From Aquipuribacter sp. SD81 (GTDB lineage: Bacteria; Actinomycetota; Actinomycetes; Actinomycetales; JBBAYJ01): DNA of 64,000 nt. The translations under genes were made by a program, and so were the position numbers. Where the stretch lies: contig NZ_JBBAYJ010000001.1 of assembly GCF_037153975.1 (NCBI RefSeq), positions 186,001-250,000 on the forward strand, in the 5' to 3' direction. The notes beneath the pieces are model-generated. The model was given only the letters and a program-made list of their open reading frames with translations. It was not told where the DNA came from and ran no database searches. Shown here piece by piece: positions 1 through 9,172 of this stretch. Within the stretch, counting starts at the first letter, position 1. Each line of letters opens with the position of its first letter.

Positions 1-337
1 TCTGGTAGACCGCGACGGTCGGCAGGTCCAGCCGCTCGCACGCCGTCAGCCCGTAGGCGCCGAGCACGAACGGCGCCGCGACGTGGACGACGTCGGGGGC
101 GAAGTCCTCGAGCACCTGCTGCACGTGCGCGGTGGGCAGCCCGACGGGGAACTGCCGGTAGCTGAACGCCGTGACCTCGCGCACCGGGGCGCCCGCGTAG
201 GACTCGGGCGCCGGGCCGGGGGCGATGACGAGGGCCTCGTCGCCGCGTCGCTCCAGGTGCTCCAGCACGCGGCAGATGCTGTTGGTCACGCCGTTGACGG
301 TGGGGAGGAAGCTCTCCGCCACGACCGCGACCCGCAT
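1..337 (-). CDS. Glycosyltransferase family 4 (mannosyltransferase-like), N-terminal part
   Basis: Only the first 112 codons are in the window; the gene runs off the left edge. It starts MRVAVVAESFLPTVNGVTNS, the typical opening of GT4 enzymes of the MgtA/PimB type, with the glycine-containing loop after the first strand (FLPTVNGV) that contacts the sugar nucleotide. Further on come the usual DVVHVAAPF and LGAYGL segments of the acceptor-binding Rossmann fold. Members act at the inner face of the membrane and add mannose or another sugar to lipid or glycan acceptors. It is divergent from the GDP-mannose pyrophosphorylase gene 72 bases away, which fits a GDP-mannose-using enzyme (inference). 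The donor and acceptor cannot be told from this fragment. Confidence 0.85.
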   Translation of the reverse strand, partial: MRVAVVAESFLPTVNGVTNSICRVLEHLERRGDEALVIAPGPAPESYAGAPVREVTAFSYRQFPVGLPTAHVQQVLEDFAPDVVHVAAPFVLGAYGLTACERLDLPTVAVYQ

Positions 338-408
338 GCTCGGCACTGTAGTGCGTGGTCGGCCGCGGGCCCGGGACCCTGGTCGGGGCGTTCGCTACGT
401 TCCCCTGC

Positions 409-1551
409 ATGGCCGCGACCCCGACCCTGCCCGGATTCCACGCCGTCGTCCCCGCCGGCGGCGCCGGGACCCGCCTGTGGCCGCTGTCGCGCGCGGCGCG
501 GCCGAAGTTCCTCCACGACCTCACCGGCAGCGGCCGCACGCTCGTGCAGTCGACGTGGGACCGGCTCGTGCCGCTCGCGGGCGAGTCCGGTGTCGTCGTG
601 GTGACGGGGCCGCAGCACGCGGTCGCGGTGGGTCGCCAGCTGCCGGCCCTGTCGGACGAGGACCTCGTCGTGGAGCCCGCGCCGCGCAACAGCGCCGCCG
701 CGATCGGGCTCGTGGCGGCGGTCCTCGCCGAGCGGGACCCCGACGCGGTCATCGGCTCCTTCGCCGCCGACCACGTCATCGGTGACGTCGCCGCCTTCCA
801 CGAGGCCGTCACGGAGGCCGTCGCCGCGGCCCGCGAGGGCTGGCTCGTCACGATCGGGATGGAGCCGACCGGGCCCGCGACGGGGTTCGGCTACATCGAC
901 GTCGCCGAGCCGCTCGCCGTCGCCGGCGCCCCCTCGCTGCGGCGCGCGCGGCGGTTCGTGGAGAAGCCCGACGTCGCGACCGCCGAGCGCTACGTCGCCG
1001 ACGGCTGGCGCTGGAACGCCGGCATGTTCGTCGTACGGGCGTCGGTGCTCGTCGCCCTGCTCACCGAGAACGCCCCGGCGCTCGCCGAGGGCCTGCGCCG
1101 CATCGCCCGGGCCTGGGACACCGAGCAGCGCGAGGAGGTGCTCGCCGCCACGTGGCCGTCGCTGCCGTCGCTGCCCATCGACACCGCCGTCGCCGAGCCC
1201 GCCGCGGACGCCGGCCGTGTGGCCGTGGTGCCGGGGTCGTTCCGCTGGGACGACGTGGGGGACTGGACGTCGCTCGGGGAGCTGCTCGACCCGGCCGTCG
1301 ACCAGGAGCAGCCCGTCGGCGGCCCCGCGGAGGGCCTGCGCGTGCTCGGCGACCCCGGCCGCGTCGTCTGCGTCGACGCGACGGGGGTCGTGGTGCCGAG
1401 CGGCGGGCGGCTCGTCGTGGTCTCGGGCGTGCAGGACGTCGTCGTCGTCGACACGCTCGACGCGGTCCTCGTCACCACGCGCGAGCGGGCGCAGGAGGTC
1501 AAGGACGTCGTCGACCTGCTCAAGCGGGAGGGCCGCAGCGACCTCGTGTGA
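409..1551 (+). CDS. manC: Mannose-1-phosphate guanylyltransferase
   Basis: Cytoplasmic enzyme joining GTP and mannose-1-phosphate to GDP-mannose, the donor for mannosylated lipids and glycans. The protein (380 aa) opens with the nucleotidyltransferase signature [12 protein letters not shown] and PKFL (about residues 16-35). It carries FVEKP near residue 183 and WNAGMFV near residue 202, all hallmarks of the single-domain actinobacterial ManC. The length matches that family; the C-terminal isomerase domain of the bifunctional type is absent. I start at ATG 409 ([10 protein letters not shown]) because the conserved fold begins directly after it; an in-frame GTG at 355 would add 18 uncharacteristic residues. 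No clear ribosome-binding site precedes 409, so translation may be leaderless. Confidence 0.93.
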   Translation: MAATPTLPGFHAVVPAGGAGTRLWPLSRAARPKFLHDLTGSGRTLVQSTWDRLVPLAGESGVVVVTGPQHAVAVGRQLPALSDEDLVVEPAPRNSAAAIGLVAAVLAERDPDAVIGSFAADHVIGDVAAFHEAVTEAVAAAREGWLVTIGMEPTGPATGFGYIDVAEPLAVAGAPSLRRARRFVEKPDVATAERYVADGWRWNAGMFVVRASVLVALLTENAPALAEGLRRIARAWDTEQREEVLAATWPSLPSLPIDTAVAEPAADAGRVAVVPGSFRWDDVGDWTSLGELLDPAVDQEQPVGGPAEGLRVLGDPGRVVCVDATGVVVPSGGRLVVVSGVQDVVVVDTLDAVLVTTRERAQEVKDVVDLLKREGRSDLV

Positions 1552-1595
1552 AGGCCGGGCCGCCGTGCGCCGCCCGCGCACCTAGGCTGCCGCGC

Positions 1596-3176
1596 ATGCA
1601 GAACCCGACGACGGAGTCCGGTCTGCCGCTGCGTGCCGTCAGCGACCCCGCCGACGTCGCCGACGGGCTCGCCGACCGCCTCGGTGGGCCGGGGGAGTAC
1701 CCGTACACGCGCGGGGTCCACCCCGGCATGTACACGACGCGGCCGTGGACGATGCGGCAGTACGCGGGCTTCGGCAGCGCGAAGGAGTCCAACGCGCGCT
1801 ACCACCAGCTCGTCGCGGCAGGGACGGGCGGGCTGAGCGTCGCCTTCGACCTGCCGACGCAGATGGGCCTGGACTCCGACGACCCGCTAGCGGTGGGCGA
1901 GGTCGGCAAGGTCGGCGTCGCGGTCGACTCGCTGCAGGACATGCGCGTGCTGTTCGACGGGCTGCCGCTGGACGAGGTGAGCACGTCGATGACCATCAAC
2001 GCGCCGGCCTCGGTCCTCCTGCTGCTCTACCAGCTCGTCGCGGAGGAGAACGGGGTCGCGGGGGACAGGCTGCGCGGCACCGTCCAGAACGACGTGCTCA
2101 AGGAGTACATCGCCCGCGGCACGTACATCTTCCCGCCGGCGCCGTCGTTGCGGCTCGTGAGCGACACGTTCGCGTACTGCCGCGAGCACCTGCCGCGCTG
2201 GAACACCATCAGCGTGTCCGGCTACCACATGGCCGAGGCGGGGGCGACGCCCGCGCAGGAGGTCGCCTTCACCCTCGCCGACGGCATCGCCTACCTCGAG
2301 GCGGCGCAGGCGGCCGGGCTGAGCGTCGACGACGTCGGGCCGCGGCTGTCGTTCTTCTTCGTCGCCCGGACGACGCTGCTGGAGGAGGTCGCGAAGTTCC
2401 GCGCCGCCCGCCGCGTGTGGGCCCGGATCACGAGGGAGCGCTTCGGTGCCACCGACCCGAAGGCGATGATGCTGCGCTTCCACACGCAGACCGCCGGGGT
2501 GCAGCTGACGGCCCAGCAGCCGGAGGTCAACCTCGTCCGGGTCGCGCTGCAGGCCCTCGGTGCCGTGCTCGGCGGCACGCAGAGCCTCCACACCAACTCC
2601 TTCGACGAGGCCATCGCCCTGCCGAGCGAGAAGGCGGCGCGCCTCGCCCTGCGCACCCAGCAGGTGATCGCGCACGAGACCGACGTGACGAAGGTCGTCG
2701 ACCCGTTCGCCGGGTCATGGGCCGTGGAGTCGATGACCGACGACCTCGCGGCGGAGGTCGAGCGGCTCATCGCCCGCGTCGACGACCTGGGCGGCGCGGT
2801 CGCCGCCATCGAGGCCGGCTTTCAGAAGGAGGAGATCGAGCGGGCGGCCTACGCCGTCGCGCACGAGATCGACGCCGGCGAGCGCGTCGTGGTCGGCGTC
2901 AACCGCTTCCGCACCGAGACCGAGGAGCCGTACGAGCCGCTGCGGGTCGACCCCGAGCTGGAGCGGCGCCAGGCCGACGGGCTCGCGACGCTGCGGGCGG
3001 AGCGGGACGGTGCGGGCGTCGAGGCGGCGCTCGCCGACGTGCGCCGCGCGGCCGAGGGCAGCGCCAACGTGCTCGTGCCGATGAAGGAGGCGCTGCGCCG
3101 GCTGGCGACCGTCGGCGAGGTCTGCGGGGTGCTCCGGGAGGTGTGGGGGCGCTACCAGCCGTCGGAGCGCTTCTGA
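1596..3176 (+). CDS. Methylmalonyl-CoA mutase large subunit without B12 domain
   Basis: Catalytic TIM-barrel subunit of an adenosylcobalamin-dependent acyl-CoA mutase (526 aa), expected to interconvert methylmalonyl-CoA and succinyl-CoA in propionate metabolism. The barrel is complete and highly conserved ([27 protein letters not shown]). By hand alignment to the Propionibacterium enzyme, the substrate residues are kept: Tyr56 (Tyr89 there), Gln164 (Gln197), Arg174 (Arg207) and His211 (His244). Tyr plus Arg is the methylmalonyl-CoA pattern, not that of isobutyryl- or hydroxyisobutyryl-CoA mutases. The protein ends at GRYQPSERF with no DxHxxG cobalamin domain, so it needs a separate small subunit. 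None is encoded in the window. ATG 1596 is chosen because the sequence upstream is the preceding gene read in another frame. Confidence 0.88.
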   Translation: MQNPTTESGLPLRAVSDPADVADGLADRLGGPGEYPYTRGVHPGMYTTRPWTMRQYAGFGSAKESNARYHQLVAAGTGGLSVAFDLPTQMGLDSDDPLAVGEVGKVGVAVDSLQDMRVLFDGLPLDEVSTSMTINAPASVLLLLYQLVAEENGVAGDRLRGTVQNDVLKEYIARGTYIFPPAPSLRLVSDTFAYCREHLPRWNTISVSGYHMAEAGATPAQEVAFTLADGIAYLEAAQAAGLSVDDVGPRLSFFFVARTTLLEEVAKFRAARRVWARITRERFGATDPKAMMLRFHTQTAGVQLTAQQPEVNLVRVALQALGAVLGGTQSLHTNSFDEAIALPSEKAARLALRTQQVIAHETDVTKVVDPFAGSWAVESMTDDLAAEVERLIARVDDLGGAVAAIEAGFQKEEIERAAYAVAHEIDAGERVVVGVNRFRTETEEPYEPLRVDPELERRQADGLATLRAERDGAGVEAALADVRRAAEGSANVLVPMKEALRRLATVGEVCGVLREVWGRYQPSERF

Positions 3177-3316
3177 GTCACGATGCTGCAACGACCCGTC
3201 CGGGGGGCTGATCCCGACCTCGGCGGCAGGTATGTTCCGTGCGACCGCGAGCGGACTCACCCAGCTGCCGGCTTCGGCGCGCCCCGCGGTCCAGGGACAT
3301 CCCAGCAGGAGGAAAC

Positions 3317-4447
3317 GTGAAGCAGTGGGCGCGTCTGACCGCGGTCGTGGGCCTGTCGGCCCTGGCCCTCGCGGCGTGCGGCGAGGCTCCGGAGGAGGCC
3401 GGCGGCGACGTCGCCAGCCCCGGGACCGACACCGCGGCCAGCGGCGAGGCCACCACGGGTGGCGAGGCGGCCGAGCAGGTCGACTTCACCGGGTGCATGG
3501 TCACCGACGCCGGCGGCGTCGACGACCGCTCGTTCAACGAGGCGGCCGACCGCGGCCTCACCCAGGCCGTCGAGGAGCTCGGCATCGAGAAGACGGTCGT
3601 GGAGTCCGGCTCCGAGACCGACTACCAGCCGAACGTCGAGCAGCTCGTCTCGCAGGACTGCGACCTGATCGTCGGCGTCGGCTTCCTGCTCGCCGGTGCG
3701 GTCGGCGACGCCGCCGCGGCCAACCCCGAGGAGCAGTTCGCGCTCATCGACTCCACGCTGGAGGAGCCGGCGGACAACGTGAAGCCGCTGCTGTTCAACA
3801 CGGCGGAGGCGGCGTTCCTCGGCGGGTACCTCGCCGCGGGCATGACCGAGACCGGCACCGTCGCGACCTTCGGCGGCATCCCGATCCCGCCCGTCACCAT
3901 CTTCATGGACGGCTTCGTCGACGGCGTCGCGTACTACAACGAGCAGAAGGGCGCCGACGTCCAGGTCCTCGGCTGGGACAAGGAGGCGCAGGACGGCACG
4001 TTCACCGGCGACTTCGACAACCAGGCCAACGGCCAGACGGTGACGGAGAACTTCATCGGCCAGGGCGCCGACATCATCCTGCCCGTCGCGGGCCCGGTCG
4101 GCCTGGGCGCCGCCGCCGCCGCGGAGGCCGCGGGTGACGTCAACCTCATCTGGGTCGACTCCGACGGCTACGAGTCCGCCTCGCAGTACGGCGCGCTCTT
4201 CATCTCCTCGGTGCTGAAGAACATCGACGCGGCCGTGTTCGACGCGACGCAGCAGACCCTCGACGGCAGCTTCTCCAACGAGCCGTACGTCGGCACGCTG
4301 GAGAACGGCGGCGTCGGCCTCGCGCCGTACCACGACTTCGAGGACACGGTCCCGCAGGAGCTCAAGGACGAGATCTCGGCCCTGCAGGAGCAGATCATCT
4401 CCGGCGAGGTGACCGTCGAGTCCCCGGCGTCGCCCTCCGCGGGATGA
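3317..4447 (+). CDS. BMP-family nucleoside-binding lipoprotein
   Basis: Extracellular substrate-binding component of a nucleoside ABC importer (376 aa). It starts at GTG 3317 after a strong ribosome-binding site AGGAGG at 3307-3312. The N terminus is a lipoprotein signal: basic start, hydrophobic LSALALAAC, lipobox LAAC, then an acidic linker rich in Glu, Gly and Thr. The mature part has the BMP/PnrA hallmarks DDRSFNEAADRG, DYQPNVEQL and VDSDGYES. It heads a tight cluster with a dual ATPase, two permeases and salvage enzymes, so uptake of purine and pyrimidine nucleosides is the natural role (inference). A hairpin downstream probably sets its expression above that of the membrane components. 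Confidence 0.92.
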   Translation: MKQWARLTAVVGLSALALAACGEAPEEAGGDVASPGTDTAASGEATTGGEAAEQVDFTGCMVTDAGGVDDRSFNEAADRGLTQAVEELGIEKTVVESGSETDYQPNVEQLVSQDCDLIVGVGFLLAGAVGDAAAANPEEQFALIDSTLEEPADNVKPLLFNTAEAAFLGGYLAAGMTETGTVATFGGIPIPPVTIFMDGFVDGVAYYNEQKGADVQVLGWDKEAQDGTFTGDFDNQANGQTVTENFIGQGADIILPVAGPVGLGAAAAAEAAGDVNLIWVDSDGYESASQYGALFISSVLKNIDAAVFDATQQTLDGSFSNEPYVGTLENGGVGLAPYHDFEDTVPQELKDEISALQEQIISGEVTVESPASPSAG

Positions 4448-4456
4448 CGACCGGCT

Positions 4457-4507
4457 CCTGAGCCACGACAGCTCAGGCGGGGGGTGCGCCGACGGCGCAC
4501 CCCCCGC
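4457..4507 (+). terminator. Tandem hairpins between binding-protein and ATPase genes
   Basis: Two inverted repeats lie directly after the lipoprotein gene. The first pairs 4457-4463 with 4471-4477 (7 bp, CCTGAGC/GCTCAGG). The second is a perfect 14-bp stem, 4477-4490 with 4494-4507, with a 3-base loop. No good T-run follows, so it is best read as a partial terminator or mRNA-stabilising element giving more binding protein than transporter, a common arrangement in ABC operons (inference). Confidence 0.65.
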
Positions 4508-4561
4508 TGTACGTTCAGGTTCCGCGCCCACCCTGCCCGGGCGCCGCACGAGGAGGTGACG

Positions 4562-6160
4562 GTGAGACTCGAGCTCGAGGGCATCACCAAGCGCTTCGGT
4601 TCCTTCACCGCCAACGACGGCATCGACCTCGTGGTCGAGCCGGGTGAGATCCACGCGCTGCTCGGCGAGAACGGCGCCGGCAAGTCGACGCTCATGAACG
4701 TCCTGTTCGGTCTCCTCGCGGCCGACGAGGGCCGCGTCCTCGTGGACGGCGAGCCCGTGCGCTTCACCGGCCCCCGCGACGCGATGCGCGCCGGGATCGG
4801 CATGGTCCACCAGCACTTCATGCTCGTGCCCGTGTTCTCCGTCGCGGAGAACGTGGCCCTCGGCGACGAGCCCGTGCGCGGTGGTGGCTTCCTCGACCGC
4901 GCCACCGCGGCGCAGCGGGTGCGCGAGACCTCGGCGCGCTTCGGCTTCGACCTCGACCCGGACGCGCTCGTCGGCGACCTGCCCGTCGGGGTGCAGCAGC
5001 GCGTGGAGATCATCAAGGCGCTCGTGCGCGACGCCCAGGTGCTCATCCTCGACGAGCCCACCGCGGTCCTCACCCCGCAGGAGACCGACGAGCTGCTCGC
5101 GATCATGAAGGAGCTCGCGGCGTCCGGGACGTCGATCGTCTTCATCACGCACAAGCTGCGCGAGGTCAAGGCCGTCGCCGACCGGATCACCGTCATCCGC
5201 CGGGGCAAGGTCGTCGGCACGGCCGAGCCGACGGCGTCCGCGACCGAGCTCGCCTCGCTCATGGTCGGCCGCTCCGTCGACCTCACCGTCGACAAGGCGG
5301 ACAAGGAGCCGGGCGAGGTCCGCTTCAGCATGCGGGGGGTGAGCCTCGTCGAGGACGAGGTCACCCTGCTCGACGACGTCGACCTGGACGTGCGCAGCGG
5401 CGAGATCGTCGTGGTGGCCGGGGTGCAGGGCAACGGGCAGACCGAGCTCACCGAGGCCGTCCTCGGGCTCGTGCGGCCGAGCTCGGGGTCCATCACCCTG
5501 GACGGCCGGGAGCTCGGCGGTCGCAGCGTCCGGCAGGTGCTCGACGCCGGCGTCGGCTTCGTGCCCGAGGACCGCTCGACCGACGGTGTCATCGGCAGCT
5601 TCACCGTCGCGGAGAACCTCGTCCTCGACCTGTTCCACTCCGCCCCGTACGGCAACGGCCTGTCGTACGACCCGAAGGCGGTCGTCCGCAACGCCGAGCA
5701 GCGGATCGGCGAGTTCGACATCCGCGCCGGCGGGCCCGCCTCGACGGCGGGGTCGCTGTCGGGCGGCAACCAGCAGAAGGTCGTCCTCGCCCGCGAGCTG
5801 AGCCGCCCGCTGCGGCTGTTCGTCGCCTCGCAGCCGACGCGCGGCCTCGACGTCGGCTCGATCGAGTTCGTGCACAGCCGCATCGTCGCCGAGCGCGACA
5901 GCGGCGCCGCCGTCCTCGTGGTGTCGACCGAGCTCGACGAGGTCGTCGCGCTCGCCGACCGGATCGCCGTCATGTACGCCGGGCGCGTCGTCGGGGTCGT
6001 GCCCGCCGACACCCCCCGCGAGGTCCTCGGCCTGATGATGGCCGGCATGGGTGCGGACGAGGCCCGGCGCGCCCACGGCGACGAGGCCGTCGCCGTCCCC
6101 GGCGACGGCCCGGCGCCGGACGCCCCCCACGCCCACCCCACGCCCGGAGCGGACGCATGA
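4562..6160 (+). CDS. Nucleoside ABC transporter, dual ATP-binding protein
   Basis: Energising subunit with two fused ATPase domains (532 aa), as in YufO/NupO and sugar CUT2 importers. Domain 1 has a canonical Walker A, GENGAGKST (residues 35-43), and Walker B LILDEPTAVL; its signature loop is the family-typical degenerate GDLPVGVQQRVE. Domain 2 has the degenerate Walker A GVQGNGQTE, a good signature LSGGNQQK near residue 399, and ASQPTRGLDVG in place of Walker B, also usual for this family. I choose GTG 4562 because AGGAGG at 4551-4556 is optimally placed for it; GTG 4556 would overlap that site. The stop overlaps the next start (ATGA). Confidence 0.92.
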   Translation: MRLELEGITKRFGSFTANDGIDLVVEPGEIHALLGENGAGKSTLMNVLFGLLAADEGRVLVDGEPVRFTGPRDAMRAGIGMVHQHFMLVPVFSVAENVALGDEPVRGGGFLDRATAAQRVRETSARFGFDLDPDALVGDLPVGVQQRVEIIKALVRDAQVLILDEPTAVLTPQETDELLAIMKELAASGTSIVFITHKLREVKAVADRITVIRRGKVVGTAEPTASATELASLMVGRSVDLTVDKADKEPGEVRFSMRGVSLVEDEVTLLDDVDLDVRSGEIVVVAGVQGNGQTELTEAVLGLVRPSSGSITLDGRELGGRSVRQVLDAGVGFVPEDRSTDGVIGSFTVAENLVLDLFHSAPYGNGLSYDPKAVVRNAEQRIGEFDIRAGGPASTAGSLSGGNQQKVVLARELSRPLRLFVASQPTRGLDVGSIEFVHSRIVAERDSGAAVLVVSTELDEVVALADRIAVMYAGRVVGVVPADTPREVLGLMMAGMGADEARRAHGDEAVAVPGDGPAPDAPHAHPTPGADA

Positions 6161-7401
6161 GCACCACCGAGACCGAGGCGCCCGCCGCGCCGCCGCCCCC
6201 GCCCGCCCCGCCCGCGCCCCGGCCCGCCCCGGTGTCGTTCTGGCGCTCCACGGCGGTGCCGTCGCTGCTCAGCGTGCTCATGGCGCTCGTCGTGGGGGCC
6301 GTCCTCATCGCCGTGAGCGACGAGCAGGTCCGCGCGGCGTCGAGCTACTTCTTCGCCCGCCCCGGCGACACGCTCGCGGCGGTCTGGACCAGCGTCACCG
6401 AGGCGTACGCGGCGCTGCTGCGGGGGTCGCTGCTGGACTGGCGGGCCGACTCGGCGCTCGGCTGGATCCGCCCGCTCGGCAACACGCTGCTCAACGCGAC
6501 GCCGCTCATCGCGGGCGGCCTCGCCGTCGCGCTGCCGTTCCGCGCCGGCATGTTCAACATCGGCGCGGAGGGGCAGATCACCGTCGCGGCGATCCTGGCC
6601 GCCTACGTCGGCTTCGCGCTGCAGCTGCCGGTCGGCGTCCACCTCGTGCTCGCGGTCCTCGCCGGCCTTCTCGGCGGGATGCTGTGGGGGGCGATCCCCG
6701 GCGTGCTCAAGGCCACGACGGGCGCGCACGAGGTCATCACGACGATCATGCTCAACTACGTCGCGCGCTACCTCATCCTCTTCCTGCTCGGCACGGTGTA
6801 CTTCCAGCGCGAGGGCCGCTCGGACCCCATCAGCCCGCCCGTGGCCGACACCGCGCAGATCCCGGTGCTCGTGCCCGGTGGCGCGCTCGGGCGGCTGCAC
6901 TGGGGCCTCGTCCTCGCCCTCGCCGCCGCGGCGGTCGCGTGGTGGCTCATCAACCGCAGCACCGTCGGCTTCCGGCTCCGCGCGGTGGGCGCGAACCCCG
7001 AGGCGGCCCGGACGGCCGGCATGTCGGTGCCCCGCACCTACGTGACGGTCATGGCCCTCGCGGGCGGGTTCGCCGCGATCGCCGGCATCTCCCAGGCGCT
7101 CGGGACCCAGCGGGAGCTCACGACCGGCATCAGCGCGGGCCTCGGGTTCGACGCCATCACGGTCGCGCTGCTCGGGCGGGCGAACCCGCTCGGCGTCGTC
7201 GGGGCCGGCATCCTCTTCGGCGCGCTGCGGGCCGGCGGGCTCACCATGCAGGCGCAGACGGGCACGTCGCTCGACATCGTCGTCGTGCTGCAGGCCCTCA
7301 TCGTGCTCTTCATCGCGGCGCCGGCCCTCATCTCCGCGATCTTCCGCCTGCGCACGACCGGTGCGGGCGTCGGCCAGCTGTCGAAGGGGTGGAACGGATG
7401 A
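6157..7401 (+). CDS. Nucleoside ABC transporter permease 1
   Basis: Polytopic membrane protein (414 aa) of the BPD_transp_2/CUT2 permease family, forming half of the nucleoside channel. A proline- and alanine-rich cytoplasmic leader (about 35 residues) precedes the first membrane span. The family block GMFNIGAEGQI lies near residue 130, followed by GAIPGVLKATTGAHEVITT, the coupling loop contacted by the ATPase, and FRLRAVGANPEAARTAGM, also conserved in this family. The start ATG 6157 overlaps the ATPase stop, and the gene itself overlaps the next permease by ATGA, so the pair is translationally coupled. Confidence 0.92.
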   Translation: MSTTETEAPAAPPPPPAPPAPRPAPVSFWRSTAVPSLLSVLMALVVGAVLIAVSDEQVRAASSYFFARPGDTLAAVWTSVTEAYAALLRGSLLDWRADSALGWIRPLGNTLLNATPLIAGGLAVALPFRAGMFNIGAEGQITVAAILAAYVGFALQLPVGVHLVLAVLAGLLGGMLWGAIPGVLKATTGAHEVITTIMLNYVARYLILFLLGTVYFQREGRSDPISPPVADTAQIPVLVPGGALGRLHWGLVLALAAAAVAWWLINRSTVGFRLRAVGANPEAARTAGMSVPRTYVTVMALAGGFAAIAGISQALGTQRELTTGISAGLGFDAITVALLGRANPLGVVGAGILFGALRAGGLTMQAQTGTSLDIVVVLQALIVLFIAAPALISAIFRLRTTGAGVGQLSKGWNG

Positions 7402-8702
7402 GCACCGAGACCGGATCCGCCACCGTCGACGACGCGCGCCCCGGTGCGACCGCCACGTCGGTGCCCACCTCGCGGGCCCGGCGCTCGTGGCGCGTCCCCG
7501 TCATCCTCGGCGTGGTCGCCGCCCTCGTCGTGCTGCTCGCGCTGCTCACCGAGCCCGGCTCGGTGAGCCGGCTCGGGCTCAGCCAGTCCGACCAGGCGCT
7601 GCAGCTGCCGGCGCTCGCGCTGCCCTCGCTCGTCACGCTGTGGCTGCTCTCGCTCGCGGCGGTCGCCATCGCCGCCGTCGCGACCGCGACGGTCCTGCAG
7701 CACCGTCGCGTGCCGCTGTGGCTGTCGGTGCTCGCCGGGGCGGTGTTCCTCCTCGGCTTCCTCACGTGGGCGGGGCAGGACGCGACGATCCCCTTCACCA
7801 ACCTGCTGCAGGGGGCGCTGTTCCTCGCGACGCCGCTGGCCTTCGGCGCGCTCGCGGGCGTGCTGTGCGAGCGCGCCGGCGTCATCAACATCTCCATCGA
7901 GGGCCAGCTGCTGAGCGGGGCGTTCGCCTCGGCCGTCGTCGCGAGCCTCACGGGCAGCGTGTACGTCGGCCTGCTCGCGGCCCCCGTCGCGGGCCTGCTC
8001 GTCGGCTGGCTGCTCGCGGTCTTCGCCATCCGCTACGTCGTCGACCAGATCGTGCTCGGCTTCGTCCTCAACATCCTCGTCATCGGCCTCACGAGCTTCC
8101 TGTACAGCCAGGTGCTGCAGTCCGACCCCGACCGCTGGAACCAGCCGGGCCGGCTGCCGCGCGTGGAGGTGCCGGGGCTGTACGAGATCCCCGTCGTCGG
8201 GCCGGTGCTCTTCAACCAGTCGCTCATCGTCTACCTCATGTACGCGGCCGTCATCGCGGTGAGCGTCGCGCTGTTCCGCACCCGGTGGGGCCTGCGCGTG
8301 CGGGCCGTGGGGGAGCACCCGAAGGCGGCGGACACCGCGGGCATCCCCGTCAACCGGGTCCGCTTCCGCAGCGTGCTGCTCGGCGGGTCCGTCGCGGGTC
8401 TCGGCGGGGCGTTCTTCACGCTCGGCTCGGTCGGCGCGTTCGGGCAGGAGATGACCGCCGGGCAGGGCTTCATCGCGCTCGCCGCGCTCATCTTCGGGCG
8501 GTGGTCCCCGGTCGGGGCGCTGCTCGCCGCCCTGCTCTTCGGCTTCGCCGCCAACCTGCAGTCGACCCTGTCCATCATCGGCTCGCCGATCCCCGGACCG
8601 TTCCTGCTCATGGCGCCGTACCTCGTCACGATCTTCGCGGTCGCGGGTCTCGTGGGGAAGGTGCGGGCGCCCGCGGCCGACGGCGTCCCGTACCGGCCGT
8701 GA
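7398..8702 (+). CDS. Nucleoside ABC transporter permease 2
   Basis: Second permease of the nucleoside importer (434 aa), homologous to the first and expected to pair with it. The conserved block ERAGVINISIEGQLL and the loop VRAVGEHPKAADTAGI identify the family. It has a longer N-terminal region with extra hydrophobic segments before the core, as in YufQ-type permeases. It starts at ATG 7398 inside the preceding stop and ends in a GTGA overlap with the cytidine deaminase gene, linking uptake to salvage in one transcript. Confidence 0.92.
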   Translation: MSTETGSATVDDARPGATATSVPTSRARRSWRVPVILGVVAALVVLLALLTEPGSVSRLGLSQSDQALQLPALALPSLVTLWLLSLAAVAIAAVATATVLQHRRVPLWLSVLAGAVFLLGFLTWAGQDATIPFTNLLQGALFLATPLAFGALAGVLCERAGVINISIEGQLLSGAFASAVVASLTGSVYVGLLAAPVAGLLVGWLLAVFAIRYVVDQIVLGFVLNILVIGLTSFLYSQVLQSDPDRWNQPGRLPRVEVPGLYEIPVVGPVLFNQSLIVYLMYAAVIAVSVALFRTRWGLRVRAVGEHPKAADTAGIPVNRVRFRSVLLGGSVAGLGGAFFTLGSVGAFGQEMTAGQGFIALAALIFGRWSPVGALLAALLFGFAANLQSTLSIIGSPIPGPFLLMAPYLVTIFAVAGLVGKVRAPAADGVPYRP

Positions 8703-9172
8703 CGGACGACCCCCCGGAGGGCGGGCCCCCGACGGGCGGGCCCCCGGCGGCCGGGGACCTCCCCGCGGTCGACTGGCCCGCGCTGCGGGCGGCGGCCGTC
8801 GACGTCATGCGGCGGGCCTACGCCCCCTACAGCCGCTTCCGGGTGGGGGCGGCCGGGCTCGTCGACGACGGGCGGGTCGTCGTCGGCTGCAACGTGGAGA
8901 ACGGCGCGTACGGGGTCACGCTGTGCGCGGAGTGCGGTCTCGTGTCGGGCCTGCACGCCACCGGCGGCGGCCGGCTCGTGGCGGTGGCGGTCGTCGACGG
9001 CGACGGGGCGCCGTGCGCGCCGTGCGGGCGCTGCCGGCAGCTGCTGTGGGAGAACGGCGGGCCCGACTGCCTGCTCGACGGCGGCGAGGGCCACCCGCCC
9101 CGCACCATGGCGCAGATGCTGCCCGGCGCCTTCGACCTGTACGACCCGACCAGCACCCAGGAGCCCCGGTGA
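8699..9172 (+). CDS. cdd: Cytidine deaminase
   Basis: Zinc enzyme that turns cytidine and deoxycytidine into uridine and deoxyuridine (157 aa, the short tetrameric type). The zinc and catalytic motifs are intact: NVENGAYGVTLCAE supplies the first Cys and the catalytic Glu, and PCAPCGRCRQ supplies the other two Cys. AYAPYSRFRVGAA is the substrate-binding opening of the fold. About 25 Pro/Gly-rich residues precede the domain. GTG 8699 overlaps the permease stop, and the 3' end overlaps deoA (GTGA), so it is translated as part of the transporter operon. Confidence 0.95.
   Translation: MTDDPPEGGPPTGGPPAAGDLPAVDWPALRAAAVDVMRRAYAPYSRFRVGAAGLVDDGRVVVGCNVENGAYGVTLCAECGLVSGLHATGGGRLVAVAVVDGDGAPCAPCGRCRQLLWENGGPDCLLDGGEGHPPRTMAQMLPGAFDLYDPTSTQEPR

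Noticed and set aside
355-408. Eighteen extra N-terminal residues on the GDP-mannose pyrophosphorylase
   Set aside because: They overlap the likely promoter region between divergent genes and do not resemble the family; ATG 409 sits right before the conserved fold.
3257-6900. Minus-strand open frames of 900-960 codons over the nucleoside transporter genes
   Set aside because: Shadow frames of conserved, well-recognised plus-strand genes; composition is unlike any protein family.
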